Below, in pieces: positions 8,850 to 17,639 of a stretch of DNA of 64,000 bases (position 1 is the stretch's first letter; the number at the start of each line of letters is the position of its first letter). The DNA comes from AP-15 sp963736715 (GTDB lineage: Bacteria; Pseudomonadota; Alphaproteobacteria; ATCC43930; CGMCC-115725): contig CAVTQA010000045.1 in NCBI GenBank assembly GCA_963736715.1, positions 89,656 through 153,655 on the forward strand. The letters are read 5' to 3'. The notes under the pieces are model-generated. The model saw only the letters and a list, made by a program, of their open reading frames with translations, was not told the DNA's origin and did not search any database. Made by a program: the position numbers and the translations under genes.

Positions 8850-9941
8850 TACTCGGGCTTTTCGAGGTCCTCGATCGCAGCTTTGAGGAACCGGGCCGCT
8901 TCACCGCCGGTGACGGCGCGGTGGTCGAAGGTCAGCGACAATGGCAGGATACGATGCGCGGCGAGTTTTCCATCAGCCACGACCGGCCGCTCCGTGATGC
9001 GGCCGGCGCCGAGAATTGCGACCTGCGGCGGGACGATCACCAGCGCCGCGAAACGCCCCGCGAACATCCCGAAATTCGACAAGGTGATCGTCTGGCCGCG
9101 CAATTCGGCGACGGGCACGGTGCGGGCGCGCACGTCCTTCTTCATCGCCTCGATCCCGCGGCGCAGATCGGCGGCGTCGCGTCCGGCGATATTGCGCAGC
9201 ACCGGCACGAAGAGCCCGTCCTCTGTGTCGACCGCCAGGCCGAGATCGATCTGCTTCAGGACGCGCCGCTCCATCGAGCGCCCGTCATACCACGCGTTGA
9301 GGCCGGGCGAGGCGGCGCAGCCCGCGGCGATCGCCCGGATGAGCCGGATCGTGATGTCGGATTGCGGCGTCCAGGCCGCGACATCGGCTTCGTCGGATAC
9401 CGTCGCCGGCACGATTTCGGCGTGCGAGCGGGCCATGTTGACGGCCATCGCGCGGCGCACCCCGGCAAGCGGCTCGACCGGGCCGGCTGCGGTATGCGCA
9501 CGGGCGGCGCGCTCGACATCGGCGCTCGTCACCGCGCCGCCGGGGCCGCTCGCCGCAACTCCGGCCAGATCCACCCCGAGCCGCTGCGCCAGCGCGCGGA
9601 CGGCCGGCGCCGCCCTGACCGCCGGGGCTGGCGGCGCTGCCTGAGGAACCGGCTGCGCCGGTTCTGCGGCAAGCTCGCCGACGATCGTGCCGCTGTCGGT
9701 TCGCGGGACCCTCTTCGAACTCGACCAATGGCGCGCCGACCTTGACCCTGTCGCCCGGCTGGACGCACAGCCGGGCGATCTTGCCGTCTTGCGGCGAGGG
9801 AACCTCGACAACCGCCTTCTCGGTCTCGACCGAGACGAGCGGCTGGTCGGCGACGACATGGTCGCCTTCCCCGACATGCCACGCGACGAGTTCCGCCTCC
9901 TGCAACCCCTCCCCCAGATCCGGCAGCACAAAGGTGCTCAT
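8849..9941 (-). pseudogene. pdhC: Dihydrolipoamide acyltransferase (E2) of 2-oxoacid dehydrogenase, one frameshift
   Basis: The first frame (from 9941) encodes a lipoyl domain with the lipoylated lysine in VETEKAVVEV. The second frame encodes a peripheral-subunit-binding domain (RALAQRLGVDL) and the acyltransferase catalytic domain to the stop at 8849. The frames join if one G is removed from the GGG at 9705-9707, giving a normal protein of about 365 residues. E2 passes acyl groups from E1 to CoA. The catalytic motif reads DHRAVTGG, so Thr replaces the Asp of the usual HxxxDG; variants like this exist in E2 relatives. It is downstream of the E1 genes in the same operon. The shift may be real inactivation or a sequence error. 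Confidence 0.8.
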
Positions 9942-9967
9942 GGTGTGAAATCCGCAGCCTTTCTTCC

Positions 9968-10226
9968 GTCACCCCCGCGAAAGCGCTAGGGCATGCACAC
10001 ATCTCCACAATAGCAGGACTTTCAATAAGTTATCCGTCGTCCCCGCGAAAGCGGGGACCCAGGGGCCCCGTGGTGAATAGCCCGACAACGGTCCTGGGTG
10101 CCCGCTTTCGCGGGCATGACGGCGGATAGGCGGAAGATGTGTGCATGCCCTAGCGCGAAAGCGGGGGTCCAGGGCAACATGCGCAGGCACTTGCTGCTCC
10201 TGGATTCCCGCTTCCGCGGGAATGAC
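9968..10226. repeat. REP-type palindromic repeat split by an inserted element
   Basis: The outer arms, gtcacccccgcgaaagcg at 9968-9985 and a tcccgcttccgcgggaatgac arm ending at 10226, form one REP pair. It is split by the element at 9986-10153, which contains a second REP pair (10035-10120). The whole structure lies in the gap between the E1 beta and E2 genes of one operon. Confidence 0.75.
9986..10153. mobile_element. MITE-like 168-bp element with 19-bp perfect terminal inverted repeats
   Basis: The left end ctagggcatgcacacatct (9986-10004) is the exact reverse complement of 10135-10153. Directly outside, cgcgaaagcg occurs on both sides (9976-9985 and 10154-10163), consistent with a 10-bp target duplication. 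Removing the element and one duplicate restores an intact ccgcgaaagcggg palindrome. It encodes nothing and carries a REP pair internally. This fits a non-autonomous transposable element; I do not recognise its parent. Confidence 0.7.
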
Positions 10227-10237
10227 GAGCAAAATCA

Positions 10238-11218
10238 TCATTGGTACGCCAGGACCCGCCGAGCGGCGGCGAGGATGCGGGGTGTGCTGGGCAGGTATTG
10301 CTGCTCGAGGCGGGGCAATGGAATGACCGTGTCCCAGCCGGCGACCCGCTCGATCGGCGCGAGCAGCGAAACGAGGCCGCGCTCGGCGATGCGTGCGGCG
10401 ATCTCGGCGCCGACGCCGCCGGTCAGCGGCGCCTCGTGCACGATGACGCAGCGTCCGGTCTTGGCGACCGAAGCGAGCAGCCCGTCGCTGTCGAGCGGCT
10501 TCAGTGTCGCGACATCGACGACCTCGGCGCTGATCCCGTCGGCCTCCAGCCGATCGGCGGCGGCGAGGGTCTCCTTCGTCATGGCGCCCCAGGTCACGAG
10601 GGTGATGTCGGTGCCCTCGCGCAAGACAAAGCAGCGGTCGAGCGGCAATGCCGCGCCGTTGTCCTCGACCTCCTCCCGCGCCGCGCGGTAGAGCCGGGTC
10701 GGTTCGAGAAAAACCACCGGGTCGGGGTCCCGGATCGCCGCCAGCAGCAGGCCATAGGCGCGCGCCGGCGAGGACGGGATCACCACCCGCAGACCGGGAA
10801 TGTGGACGAACATCGCTTCCGGGCTTTCAGAATGGTGCTCGACGGCGCGGATCCCGGCGCCATAAGGCGAGCGTACGACCATCGGGCAGCTGAGCCGGCC
10901 GCGCGTGCGGGTGCGCAGCCGCGAGGCGTGGTTCACCAGTTGGTCGATCGTCGGATAGATGAAGCCGGTGAACTGGATTTCCGACACCGGGCGGAAACCC
11001 TGCGCGGCGAGGCCCACGGACATGCCCGCAATGAGCCCTTCGGCAAGCGGCGTGTCGAGCACGCGGTCGGCGCCGAAGCGGTCGAGCAGCCCTTCGGTCG
11101 CGCGAAAGACGCCGCCCTCCGCGCCGACATCCTCGCCGACAACAAGCACCGAAGGGTCGTCGTCCATCGCTCGGGCGAGCGCCAGGTTGACAGCCTGAAC
11201 GAGTGTGATCTCAGCCAT
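10238..11218 (-). CDS. pdhB: 2-oxoacid (pyruvate-type) dehydrogenase E1 beta subunit
   Basis: A 326-residue protein of normal length for E1 beta. It has the VLVVGEDVGAEGGVF N-terminal segment, the central GAGIRAVEHHSESPEAMF segment around the active-site channel, and the transketolase C-terminal domain (VDVATLKPLD near residue 240). With E1 alpha it forms the thiamine-diphosphate decarboxylase of a pyruvate or branched-chain 2-oxoacid dehydrogenase. It begins 7 bp after the E1 alpha stop (translation probably coupled) and precedes E2. Substrate cannot be decided from sequence alone: pyruvate, acetoin and branched-chain complexes all use this architecture. Confidence 0.93.
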   Translation of the reverse strand: MAEITLVQAVNLALARAMDDDPSVLVVGEDVGAEGGVFRATEGLLDRFGADRVLDTPLAEGLIAGMSVGLAAQGFRPVSEIQFTGFIYPTIDQLVNHASRLRTRTRGRLSCPMVVRSPYGAGIRAVEHHSESPEAMFVHIPGLRVVIPSSPARAYGLLLAAIRDPDPVVFLEPTRLYRAAREEVEDNGAALPLDRCFVLREGTDITLVTWGAMTKETLAAADRLEADGISAEVVDVATLKPLDSDGLLASVAKTGRCVIVHEAPLTGGVGAEIAARIAERGLVSLLAPIERVAGWDTVIPLPRLEQQYLPSTPRILAAARRVLAYQ

Positions 11219-11225
11219 TCCAGTC

Positions 11226-12359
11226 TCACTTCCCCGCCAGGTCGAGGGCCGCCTGCCGCTGGTCCGCGAGATCCTTCGGCAATTCCTGGTAAGTGAACTC
11301 GAAAATTGTCTCGACCCCTTGTGGCGGGGTCGCGAGATAGGTTTCCGCCGCGCGCTCGATGGTCAAGGTGATCTCGGCCAACAGCCGCTCCTCATCCGCT
11401 TTGCCCCACATCCCGTTCGCGACGAGATAGTTGCGAAGCCGGGCGATCGGCTCTTCCGCCCAACGCGCGCTGACCTCGGAGCCGCTTCGATAGCGGCTGG
11501 CGTCGTCCGCGGTCGTGTGGTCGCCGAGCCGGTAGGTCAGCGCTTCGATCAAGTGGGGGCCGCCGCCCGCGCGGGCCTTGGCGAGCGCCCGCGTCATCGC
11601 CTCGCGAACCGCGATGACGTCGTTGCCGTCGACCTGCTCGCCCTCGATGCCGGCGGCTATGGCCTTCTGCGCCAAAGTCTCGGCCGCGGTCTGCTGGGCC
11701 AGCGGCAGCGAAATCGCCCAACGGTTGTTGTTGATCACGAACACGACCGGCAATAGCCAGACCCCGGCGGCATTGAGCGCCTCGGCGACATCGCCTTTCG
11801 ATGTGGCGCCGTCGCCGAACACACAGACCGCTACCCGCTTCTCATGCCGCAATTTGAGGGCCAAGGCGACGCCGACGGCGTGCGGCGCGTGGGTCCCGAC
11901 CGGCACGCAAACCGGGAAATCCTCGCGGGTCTCGGCGAAGTCGCTGCCCCGCTCGTCGCCGCCCCAGAACAGCAGCAGCTCGGCCGGGCTGACGCCGCGC
12001 CACAGCTGCGCGCCGTGCTCTCGGAAGCTCGGCAGCAATACATCCTCGGCTCGCATCGCGCTCGCAACGCCGACGGGTACGGCCTCCTGGCCCAGGGCCG
12101 AGGCGAACGTCCCGAGCCGGCCGGTGCGCTGCAATGCCACCGCCTTGGCATCGAAGCGCCGCGCCAACACCATCGCGCGGTAGAGCGCGACCAGCTCGTC
12201 GCGGTCGCCGCCAAAATCGGGCAACGGGCGCACCGCATTGCCTTTGGGGTCGAGAAAGCGGCTATAGCGGATCTCGAACCGCGCGACCGCAGGCGGGAGC
12301 GGCGCCCTTCGCGCCTCGGTAATTGCAGGACGCTCTTCGGTGGTTTCAAACGGTGGCAT
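11226..12359 (-). CDS. pdhA: 2-oxoacid (pyruvate-type) dehydrogenase E1 alpha subunit
   Basis: A 377-residue E1 alpha. The thiamine-diphosphate/Mg motif starts with GDG at 182-184 and ends with NNN at 210-212, the expected spacing. A DHTTADDASRYR loop lies further on, as in branched-chain/pyruvate E1 alpha phosphorylation-loop regions. The long N-terminal extension (residues 1-50) resembles branched-chain E1 alpha subunits more than short acetoin types. It is the first gene of the leftward operon E1 alpha-E1 beta-E2-yccF. It is divergent from the GMC oxidoreductase across a 119-bp shared promoter region. Confidence 0.92.
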   Translation of the reverse strand: MPPFETTEERPAITEARRAPLPPAVARFEIRYSRFLDPKGNAVRPLPDFGGDRDELVALYRAMVLARRFDAKAVALQRTGRLGTFASALGQEAVPVGVASAMRAEDVLLPSFREHGAQLWRGVSPAELLLFWGGDERGSDFAETREDFPVCVPVGTHAPHAVGVALALKLRHEKRVAVCVFGDGATSKGDVAEALNAAGVWLLPVVFVINNNRWAISLPLAQQTAAETLAQKAIAAGIEGEQVDGNDVIAVREAMTRALAKARAGGGPHLIEALTYRLGDHTTADDASRYRSGSEVSARWAEEPIARLRNYLVANGMWGKADEERLLAEITLTIERAAETYLATPPQGVETIFEFTYQELPKDLADQRQAALDLAGK

Positions 12360-12478
12360 TGCGCATCCAATGACTCAATCGCGCCTGATGAGGCAGCGCT
12401 TTCCGATATGTGGTAACGCGTTCCGGGGGGTGATAGCTCCCGCGGGTTGCGATCCGGTTACCCTGAGAGGAGGCGGTT

Positions 12479-14113
12479 ATGCAGGGCGAGGCGTACGCCT
12501 ACATCATCGTCGGCGCCGGTTCGGCCGGCTGCACATTGGCCAATCGCCTGAGCGAAGATAAAGACGCTCGCGTGCTGCTGTTGGAGGCGGGCGGCTGGGA
12601 CCGCGATCCGTGGATCCATATCCCGCTTGCCTGGGCGCGCATGTTGCAGCAGCGCAAGCACGACTGGGGGTATTTTGCCGAGCCCGAGGCGACGATGGAC
12701 GGGCGCCGGGTCGAATGCGCCCGTGGCAAGGTCATCGGCGGCTCGTCCTCGATCAACGCGATGGCCTATGTTCGCGGCCACCGCGGCGATTACGATCGCT
12801 GGTCGGCGCAGGGGCTGACCGCGTGGTCCTACGCGAATGTGCTGCCATATTTCCGCCGCCAGGAATCCTGGGAAGGCGGAGCGAGCGCCTATCGCGGCGG
12901 CGACGGGCCGCTGACGACGCGCGCGACGCGCTACCGCGACCCGCTCGTCGATGCTTATCTGGCTGCCGCCGAAGAAGCCGGACACCCGATGACCGACGAC
13001 TACAACGGCGCGCAGCAGGAGGGGTTCGGCCGCTCGCAGCAGACGATCCGCGACGGGCGCCGCTGCAGTGCCGCGGTCGCCTATTTGCGGCCGGCGATGG
13101 CTCGGCCAAATCTCGAGGTCGAGACACACGCGCTGGCGACCAAGATCCTGTTCGAAGGCCATCGCGCCGTCGGCGTCGAGTATCTGAAGGGGAACGAGCC
13201 CCGCGTAGGACGGGCAGAGCGCGAGGTCATCTTGGCCGGCGGAGTGATCAACTCGCCGCAGCTCCTGATGCTGTCCGGGATTGGCGATCCCCAAGTTCTC
13301 CGGACCCACGGAATCCCGGTAAACGTTGCGCTGCCCGGCGTCGGCCATAACCTGCAGGACCACGTCTCGGTGACGATCGCATATGGCCGCAAGGAGCCCG
13401 GTCCGCTGCATGCGAAGATGCGCGCCGACCGCATCGCGGTGGAGCTCGGCCGGGCCTATCTGCGCGGCGAAGGGATCGCGGCGGATTGGCCGGGCGGGGT
13501 GATGGCGTTCCTGAAGAGCTCGCCCGAAGTGGTCCTTCCGGACCTCCAATTGCTGTTCGCTGCCGCGCCGATGACGGCGCACGCCTATTTCCCGCCCTTT
13601 GTGCGCCCCTATGCCGATGGTTTCGGTTGCCGGGCCGTGCTGCTGCACCCGGAAAGCCGCGGCCGGATCGAGCTCGCCTCGCCCGACCCGCGCGTGCCGG
13701 TCCGCATTCGGCAGAATTTTCTCGCGACCGAAAAGGATAGGGCGACACTGCGCGCCGGCGTGCGTCTTGTGCGCGAGATCGGCAGGCAGCCGCCGCTCGC
13801 CTTCTTCACGACGGGAGAAACCTCGCCGGGCCCGGATTGCCGGTCCGATGCCGCCATCGACGCGCATATCCAGGCGACCTCAATCACCGTGCACCACCCG
13901 CTCGGCACCTGCAAAATGGCGCCGCCGGCCGACCCTGCTGCGGTCGTCGATCCCGACCTCAAAGTGCTGGGTATCGCCGGGCTGCGAGTTGTCGATGCCT
14001 CGGTCATGCCGGACCTCATCGGCGGCAATATCAACGCCGCGGTGATCATGATCGCCGAGAAGGCCGCCGACCTGATCTGCGGCAGCCCACCACTCGCCCC
14101 GGTTAACGTTTGA
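12479..14113 (+). CDS. GMC family flavin oxidoreductase (choline/alcohol dehydrogenase-like)
   Basis: A 544-residue protein with the FAD-binding GAGSAGCTLANRL motif at about 12-24, the GMC signature GKVIGGSSSINAM around residue 84, a second GMC signature (GGVINSPQLLMLSGIG) near 255, and the active-site HHPLGTCKM segment near 473. It oxidises an alcohol with FAD; relatives act on choline, glucose, polyethylene glycol or long-chain alcohols, and the substrate here is open. There is no export signal. A near-perfect ribosome-binding site (AGAGGAGG, 12465-12472) supports the ATG at 12479. It appears monocistronic and divergent from the pdh operon. Confidence 0.93.
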   Translation: MQGEAYAYIIVGAGSAGCTLANRLSEDKDARVLLLEAGGWDRDPWIHIPLAWARMLQQRKHDWGYFAEPEATMDGRRVECARGKVIGGSSSINAMAYVRGHRGDYDRWSAQGLTAWSYANVLPYFRRQESWEGGASAYRGGDGPLTTRATRYRDPLVDAYLAAAEEAGHPMTDDYNGAQQEGFGRSQQTIRDGRRCSAAVAYLRPAMARPNLEVETHALATKILFEGHRAVGVEYLKGNEPRVGRAEREVILAGGVINSPQLLMLSGIGDPQVLRTHGIPVNVALPGVGHNLQDHVSVTIAYGRKEPGPLHAKMRADRIAVELGRAYLRGEGIAADWPGGVMAFLKSSPEVVLPDLQLLFAAAPMTAHAYFPPFVRPYADGFGCRAVLLHPESRGRIELASPDPRVPVRIRQNFLATEKDRATLRAGVRLVREIGRQPPLAFFTTGETSPGPDCRSDAAIDAHIQATSITVHHPLGTCKMAPPADPAAVVDPDLKVLGIAGLRVVDASVMPDLIGGNINAAVIMIAEKAADLICGSPPLAPVNV

Positions 14114-14166
14114 GGTTCAACGGGCTGTCGCTCCGGTGTCGTCGCAGGAGTGACGCTGATCCGGTG

Positions 14167-14571
14167 TCAGGACCGTGTCTCGGTCCACCTTTCCGGGGTC
14201 GACCCGTAGGGTCGCGTGATGATCTCCAGCAGATGGCCGTCGGGGTCGTCGAAATATACGCCGCGCCCGCCGTATAGGTGGTTGATCTGACCGCGCCCGG
14301 CGCGATTGAAATCTGCATAGAACGCGATGCCCGCCGCCTTGATGCGGGAAAGCGCCGCGTCGAACTCGTTCTCGCTGACGAGAAAGGCGTAGTGCTGTCG
14401 GCGGAACTCGGTTGCATCGGCGTAGTCGAGCGTTACCCCGTTGCTCGTGCGGACCGGGATGAAATGCGACCACTCCGATCCCGCCTCCAATCCGAGTATA
14501 TCGGCAAGGAACTTGGCAGATGCCCGTTTATCCCTGGCCGGAATGATAGTGTGGTTGAGCTCGACAGTCAT
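14167..14571 (-). CDS. VOC superfamily (glyoxalase/dioxygenase-like) protein
   Basis: A 134-residue protein with two beta-alpha-beta-beta-beta halves. The N-terminus carries the metal-ligand histidine in LNHTIIPA (H7), and the C-terminal half has VYFDDPDGHLLEIITRPYG, typical of VOC metalloenzymes with a Glu ligand. The family includes glyoxalases, fosfomycin-resistance proteins and extradiol dioxygenases; nothing here fixes the substrate. It is convergent with the GMC oxidoreductase (53 bp between stops). Length is normal for a single-domain member. Confidence 0.85.
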   Translation of the reverse strand: MTVELNHTIIPARDKRASAKFLADILGLEAGSEWSHFIPVRTSNGVTLDYADATEFRRQHYAFLVSENEFDAALSRIKAAGIAFYADFNRAGRGQINHLYGGRGVYFDDPDGHLLEIITRPYGSTPERWTETRS

Positions 14572-14729
14572 TTCCTCTTCCCTCTTGGTCCGTCAAAGAT
14601 GATCGCGCGCAACGGCTGCGGCAAGCCAAGGCGGCATCAGGGCGACGTGAGATTTTTCTGAAACCATTCCCGTCGCCGACGATTGAATCAACCGTCAGAT
14701 GTCATGCGCTTATCGCCGAGGCTAAGTCA

Positions 14730-14993
14730 TTGTCGCACATCAGCGCCGATCCTCCCGACCTGCCGGCCCCCGACACAAAGCGCTGGGTGGCGCGGCGTAA
14801 GGCGGCGATTGTCAACGCAGTGCGCAACGGCGAAATGAACATCGAGGACGCCTGCCGCCATTACATGCTGTCGGCCGAGGAGTTCGCCGCCTGGGAGCGT
14901 GCGATCGAGGCCCACGGCGTCGCTGGTTTGCGCGTCACGCGACTGCAGATCTACCGGGACGCGCCTCCCACGCGGCTAGCCAAGCCGCGCTGA
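14730..14993 (+). CDS. sciP: SciP-type CtrA inhibitor / DUF1153 protein
   Basis: An 87-residue helix-turn-helix protein with the conserved SciP core: RWVARRKAAIVNAVRNGE, then EDACRHYMLSAEEFAAWERAI and GLRVTRLQIYRD. In Caulobacter SciP binds CtrA and represses CtrA-activated genes in G1; the family is essentially restricted to Alphaproteobacteria. The best start in frame is a TTG at 14730, and I see no strong ribosome-binding site. It sits alone between unrelated genes, as it often does. The regulatory role here is inferred from homology. Confidence 0.85.
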   Translation: MSHISADPPDLPAPDTKRWVARRKAAIVNAVRNGEMNIEDACRHYMLSAEEFAAWERAIEAHGVAGLRVTRLQIYRDAPPTRLAKPR

Positions 14994-14999
14994 CCGCCC

Positions 15000-15140
15000 T
15001 CGATCGAGTCGAACCTCTCAGCCTTGCGGCTCGCGCGCCAGAGCTGGGCACCGCGACCGTCCGCCAGACCCGCCTTGCCCTCCGCCCGCCAGCGCGCCCA
15101 CGGCCGATAGCCAATCGTCGGGCTGATCCCAAACCGCCGT
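15000..15140 (-). pseudogene. IS481-type transposase fragment
   Basis: About 45 codons read RRRFGISPTIGYRPWARWRA then EGKAGLADG. This matches the N-terminal helix-turn-helix of IS481/IS3-like transposases (FGISRKTGYKWLxRYRAEGxxGL). The DDE catalytic domain is absent on both sides and no terminal repeats are visible, so only a relic remains. Confidence 0.5.
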
Positions 15141-15207
15141 CGGCCCCCCTCACCCTGCCCTCTCCTCCCGTCCGGGGGGAAGAGGGTAAAGGAACGTCGA
15201 GGGCGTC

Positions 15208-15555
15208 TCACCCTTTGCCGTGATGACGGCTGGTGTGGCTTTCGCCGTGCTCGCGGGCTTCGGCAGTTTCACGGCCGACGAGTTTGTTGAAATTGCTGCG
15301 ATGGCCGCTCGCGGTTTCCTCCTGATAGAGCAATGCCAGGTTCGATTCGTCGAACTTCTCGAAAAATTCGTCCCAGGAGATCTCTTCGAGATTGTCGTCC
15401 TTCGCATTCGGGGCGTCGGGAAACTCGATGCGGATTATCCCGGTCCTATCCTTCGATTGCGTCGAGCGGACGACGGCGGGCGCCCGCCGCGGGCCTCCGC
15501 CCATTTTGCGGATCTCGTCGTGGTCCGTCGTGACCTTTGCTTGGGCCATATCCAT
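15208..15555 (-). CDS. Conserved hypothetical alphaproteobacterial protein
   Basis: A 115-residue soluble acidic protein. It shows a block I recognise from many Rhizobiales genomes: GIIRIEFP, then LEEISWDEFFEKFDE, NLALLYQEET and SNFNKLVGRET. Such proteins are sometimes mislabelled as 1,4-alpha-glucan branching enzyme; no glycosidase motif is present and the function is unknown. The N-terminal DHDEIRK segment is also typical, but the following few residues (MGGGPRRAPA) differ from the usual RKWAEARGGxPAVV. That may reflect a local compensated frameshift. Confidence 0.75.
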   Translation of the reverse strand: MDMAQAKVTTDHDEIRKMGGGPRRAPAVVRSTQSKDRTGIIRIEFPDAPNAKDDNLEEISWDEFFEKFDESNLALLYQEETASGHRSNFNKLVGRETAEAREHGESHTSRHHGKG

Positions 15556-15655
15556 TTCCTCTGTTGTTGTGCATGCGGGCCTCTCATCGTGAGAACAGAG
15601 GCGGCAGCGGTCGAGTTCAGCTAACCTCGTGCTGTCGGACTTGGATGGGGTAAGG

Positions 15656-16798
15656 ATGACGATCGCGAGCTATCACTGCCCCGCCTGCCCGCATGTCTAC
15701 CCTGCAGACCGGCCGCTTTGGCGGTGCGATTGCGGGGGTCACCTCAATCTGGCGCCCGGGCGGGGCTTCGGGCGGGGCGAAATTGTGACGACCAATGCCT
15801 CGCTTTGGCGCTACCGCGCGGCGCTCGCATTATCAACTCCACCGCGGGTCTCGCTCGGTGAAGGATGGACGCCGCTCGTGCTACGCGACTGGCAGGGTGC
15901 AAAGATCCATTTCAAGCTCGAATCGCAGATGCCGACCGGGTCCTTCAAGGACCGCGGCACGGCGGTCATGCTCAATCATTTGCTTGAAGTCGGGGTAGGG
16001 CCGATCCACGAGGATTCCTCGGGCAACGCCGGCGCCTCGATCGCCACCTACGCAGCGGCGGCGGGAATTCCGTGCCGCATCTATGTCCCGACCGCGGCGC
16101 CTCGCGCCAAGCTGGTGCAGATCGCCGCCGCGGGGGCTGATGTGCGGGCGATCCCCGGCACACGGCAGGACGTTACCGAAGCGGCGCTCGCCGCGGTCGG
16201 CGAGAGCTTTTATGCCAGCCACAACTGGCAACCGTTCTTTATCGAGGGCACGAAGACCCTCGCCTTCGAATTGTGGGAGCAGCTGGGCTTTCGGGTTCCC
16301 GACAATATCCTCGTTCCGACCGGCTACGGCAGCAACATTCTCGGGCTAGAACGCGGCTTCGACGAACTCGAGAGAGCCGGCGAGATTGCCGCGCGACCGC
16401 GGCTCTTTGCCGTCCAGGCGGCGAATTGCGCAGCATTTGCGGTGGCCTGGTCGGCGGGCGCGGACCGGTTTGTGCCGTTCGCGGCACGCCCGACCGTCGC
16501 CGACGGGATCGCCACCCCGAAACCGGTGCGCGCCGCGGAGGTGCTAGCAGCCTTGCGCCGATCGCGAGGAGGCGTCGTCGCGGTCCCCGAAGAGGAGATC
16601 GCGCCGGCGCTCGCCGCACTCGGCCGTCTCGGGCTCTTTGTCGAGCCGACCGCCGCCACCGCCGGCGCGGCGCTGACGAGGCTCCTGTCCGACGGCACGA
16701 TCACAGCGGATCAGACGACCGTCGCCGTGCTGACCGGCTCTGGCCTCAAGGCAGCCGAGCGCATCGGCGAACTTCTTGGCGTCGGCAGCGAGAGATGA
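15656..16798 (+). CDS. thrC: Threonine synthase-like PLP-dependent enzyme
   Basis: A 380-residue fold-type-II PLP enzyme. Near the N-terminus is a Cys pattern (CPACP then CDCGG), a zinc-ribbon-like head common in archaeal-type threonine synthases. The PLP-binding lysine lies in PTGSFKDRG and the Ser/Asn loop is EDSSGNAGAS; a TGSGLK glycine loop is near the C-terminus. It is predicted to convert O-phosphohomoserine to threonine, although related lyases share these motifs. The ATG at 15656 has a purine-rich GGGTAAGG upstream; an upstream TTG at 15629 is possible. Its stop overlaps the next gene in an ATGA arrangement. Confidence 0.82.
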   Translation: MTIASYHCPACPHVYPADRPLWRCDCGGHLNLAPGRGFGRGEIVTTNASLWRYRAALALSTPPRVSLGEGWTPLVLRDWQGAKIHFKLESQMPTGSFKDRGTAVMLNHLLEVGVGPIHEDSSGNAGASIATYAAAAGIPCRIYVPTAAPRAKLVQIAAAGADVRAIPGTRQDVTEAALAAVGESFYASHNWQPFFIEGTKTLAFELWEQLGFRVPDNILVPTGYGSNILGLERGFDELERAGEIAARPRLFAVQAANCAAFAVAWSAGADRFVPFAARPTVADGIATPKPVRAAEVLAALRRSRGGVVAVPEEEIAPALAALGRLGLFVEPTAATAGAALTRLLSDGTITADQTTVAVLTGSGLKAAERIGELLGVGSER

Positions 16799-17229
16799 TC
16801 GAGATCAGAGCGTGTACGCCCGACGATGCCGTTGCAGTGAGCACCCTTTTGGGTGAGCTGGGGTACACAGTCTCGGTCCAGCAGGCGACAGAACACGTTC
16901 GAGAGCTCAGCAAAACTGGGGCGGATGCGATTTTTCTCGCGATCACGGACGGTCAGGTACTCGGACTTCTCGCATCGCATCTGTGTCGGATGCTGCAATA
17001 CCCAAGCCCGATCGTGCGCGTTACGGCCTTGGTGGTCGACTGGCGGGCACGTCGCCGTGGGGTGGGCAAGCTGCTCATGGAGCACGCCGAACAGGTTGGC
17101 TCCGCCGCCGGCTGCGCATTCGTCGAGCTGACCTCGGCCATGGACCGAGCGGAGGCCCACACCTTTTATCGTAGTATCGGCTACGAGCCGAATTCGCTCC
17201 GCTTTCGCAAGCCGCTGGTTCGGCAGTAA
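16795..17229 (+). CDS. GNAT family N-acetyltransferase
   Basis: A 144-residue GNAT protein. The acetyl-CoA loop VDWRARRRGVGKLLMEHA (motif A, R-x-x-G-x-G/A) is around residue 80-97, and the C-terminal AHTFYRSIGYEP is the usual motif B. It acetylates an unknown amine. The ATG at 16795 overlaps the threonine-synthase stop (ATGA), indicating translational coupling. A longer upstream frame exists but runs inside thrC and is not coding. Confidence 0.85.
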   Translation: MIEIRACTPDDAVAVSTLLGELGYTVSVQQATEHVRELSKTGADAIFLAITDGQVLGLLASHLCRMLQYPSPIVRVTALVVDWRARRRGVGKLLMEHAEQVGSAAGCAFVELTSAMDRAEAHTFYRSIGYEPNSLRFRKPLVRQ

Positions 17230-17236
17230 CGATCGT

Positions 17237-17639
17237 TGAGTATCTGAGGATCGCCGCGGAGAGACCTGGCGGAGGTAACGCCTCTCGCGCAACGAGCATC
17301 ACCGATCCGCCCTGACGCAATGTCAACAGGGCGGCAAAGTCGAGGGAATCGATGTCGCCATCGGCGGCCCTGCCGAGAGCGGTGACGCGGTCTCCCGATT
17401 CATCGAACCATCCCCAAAGATGGTGGTCGCCCGCCAGGAACAAGGTGTCGACCCGCGCATAGCGCGCGGCCTTGACACCATGTGGCAGCGAGCCGTTCCG
17501 CCGCAGAAGACAACAGGTTTTGAGTCGGATCGGATCCTGCCGGATCTCACGCCCCGGCAACATGCGTCGGGAGATAAATCGAAATCGCCGGCCGCGCGTC
17601 CATGGCCACCAATTCGTCCAGGTCATTTCGGCTGAACAT
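17237..17639 (-). pseudogene. Decayed baeRF-family (archaeo-eukaryotic release-factor-like) gene
   Basis: From an ATG at 17639 the sequence reads MFSRNDLDELVAMDARPAIS then IYLPTHVAG, REIRQDPIRLK in a shifted frame. It jumps after about 50 codons to the C-terminal part (KAARYARVDTLFLAGDHHLWG, AADGDIDSLDFAALLTLRQG and AAILRY at the end). The full family is about 350-400 residues and shares the eRF1 domain 2/3 fold. Here at least one frameshift and a deletion of about 200 codons remove the middle. The family name is from memory and moderately sure. It is convergent with the GNAT gene. Confidence 0.6.

Noticed and set aside
9705..9707. Programmed ribosomal frameshift in the E2 gene
   Set aside because: No slippery heptamer or downstream pseudoknot is evident, and the family is encoded in one frame.
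12458..13867. 469-codon frame antisense to the GMC oxidoreductase
   Set aside because: Opposite a gene with strong ribosome-binding site and all GMC signatures.
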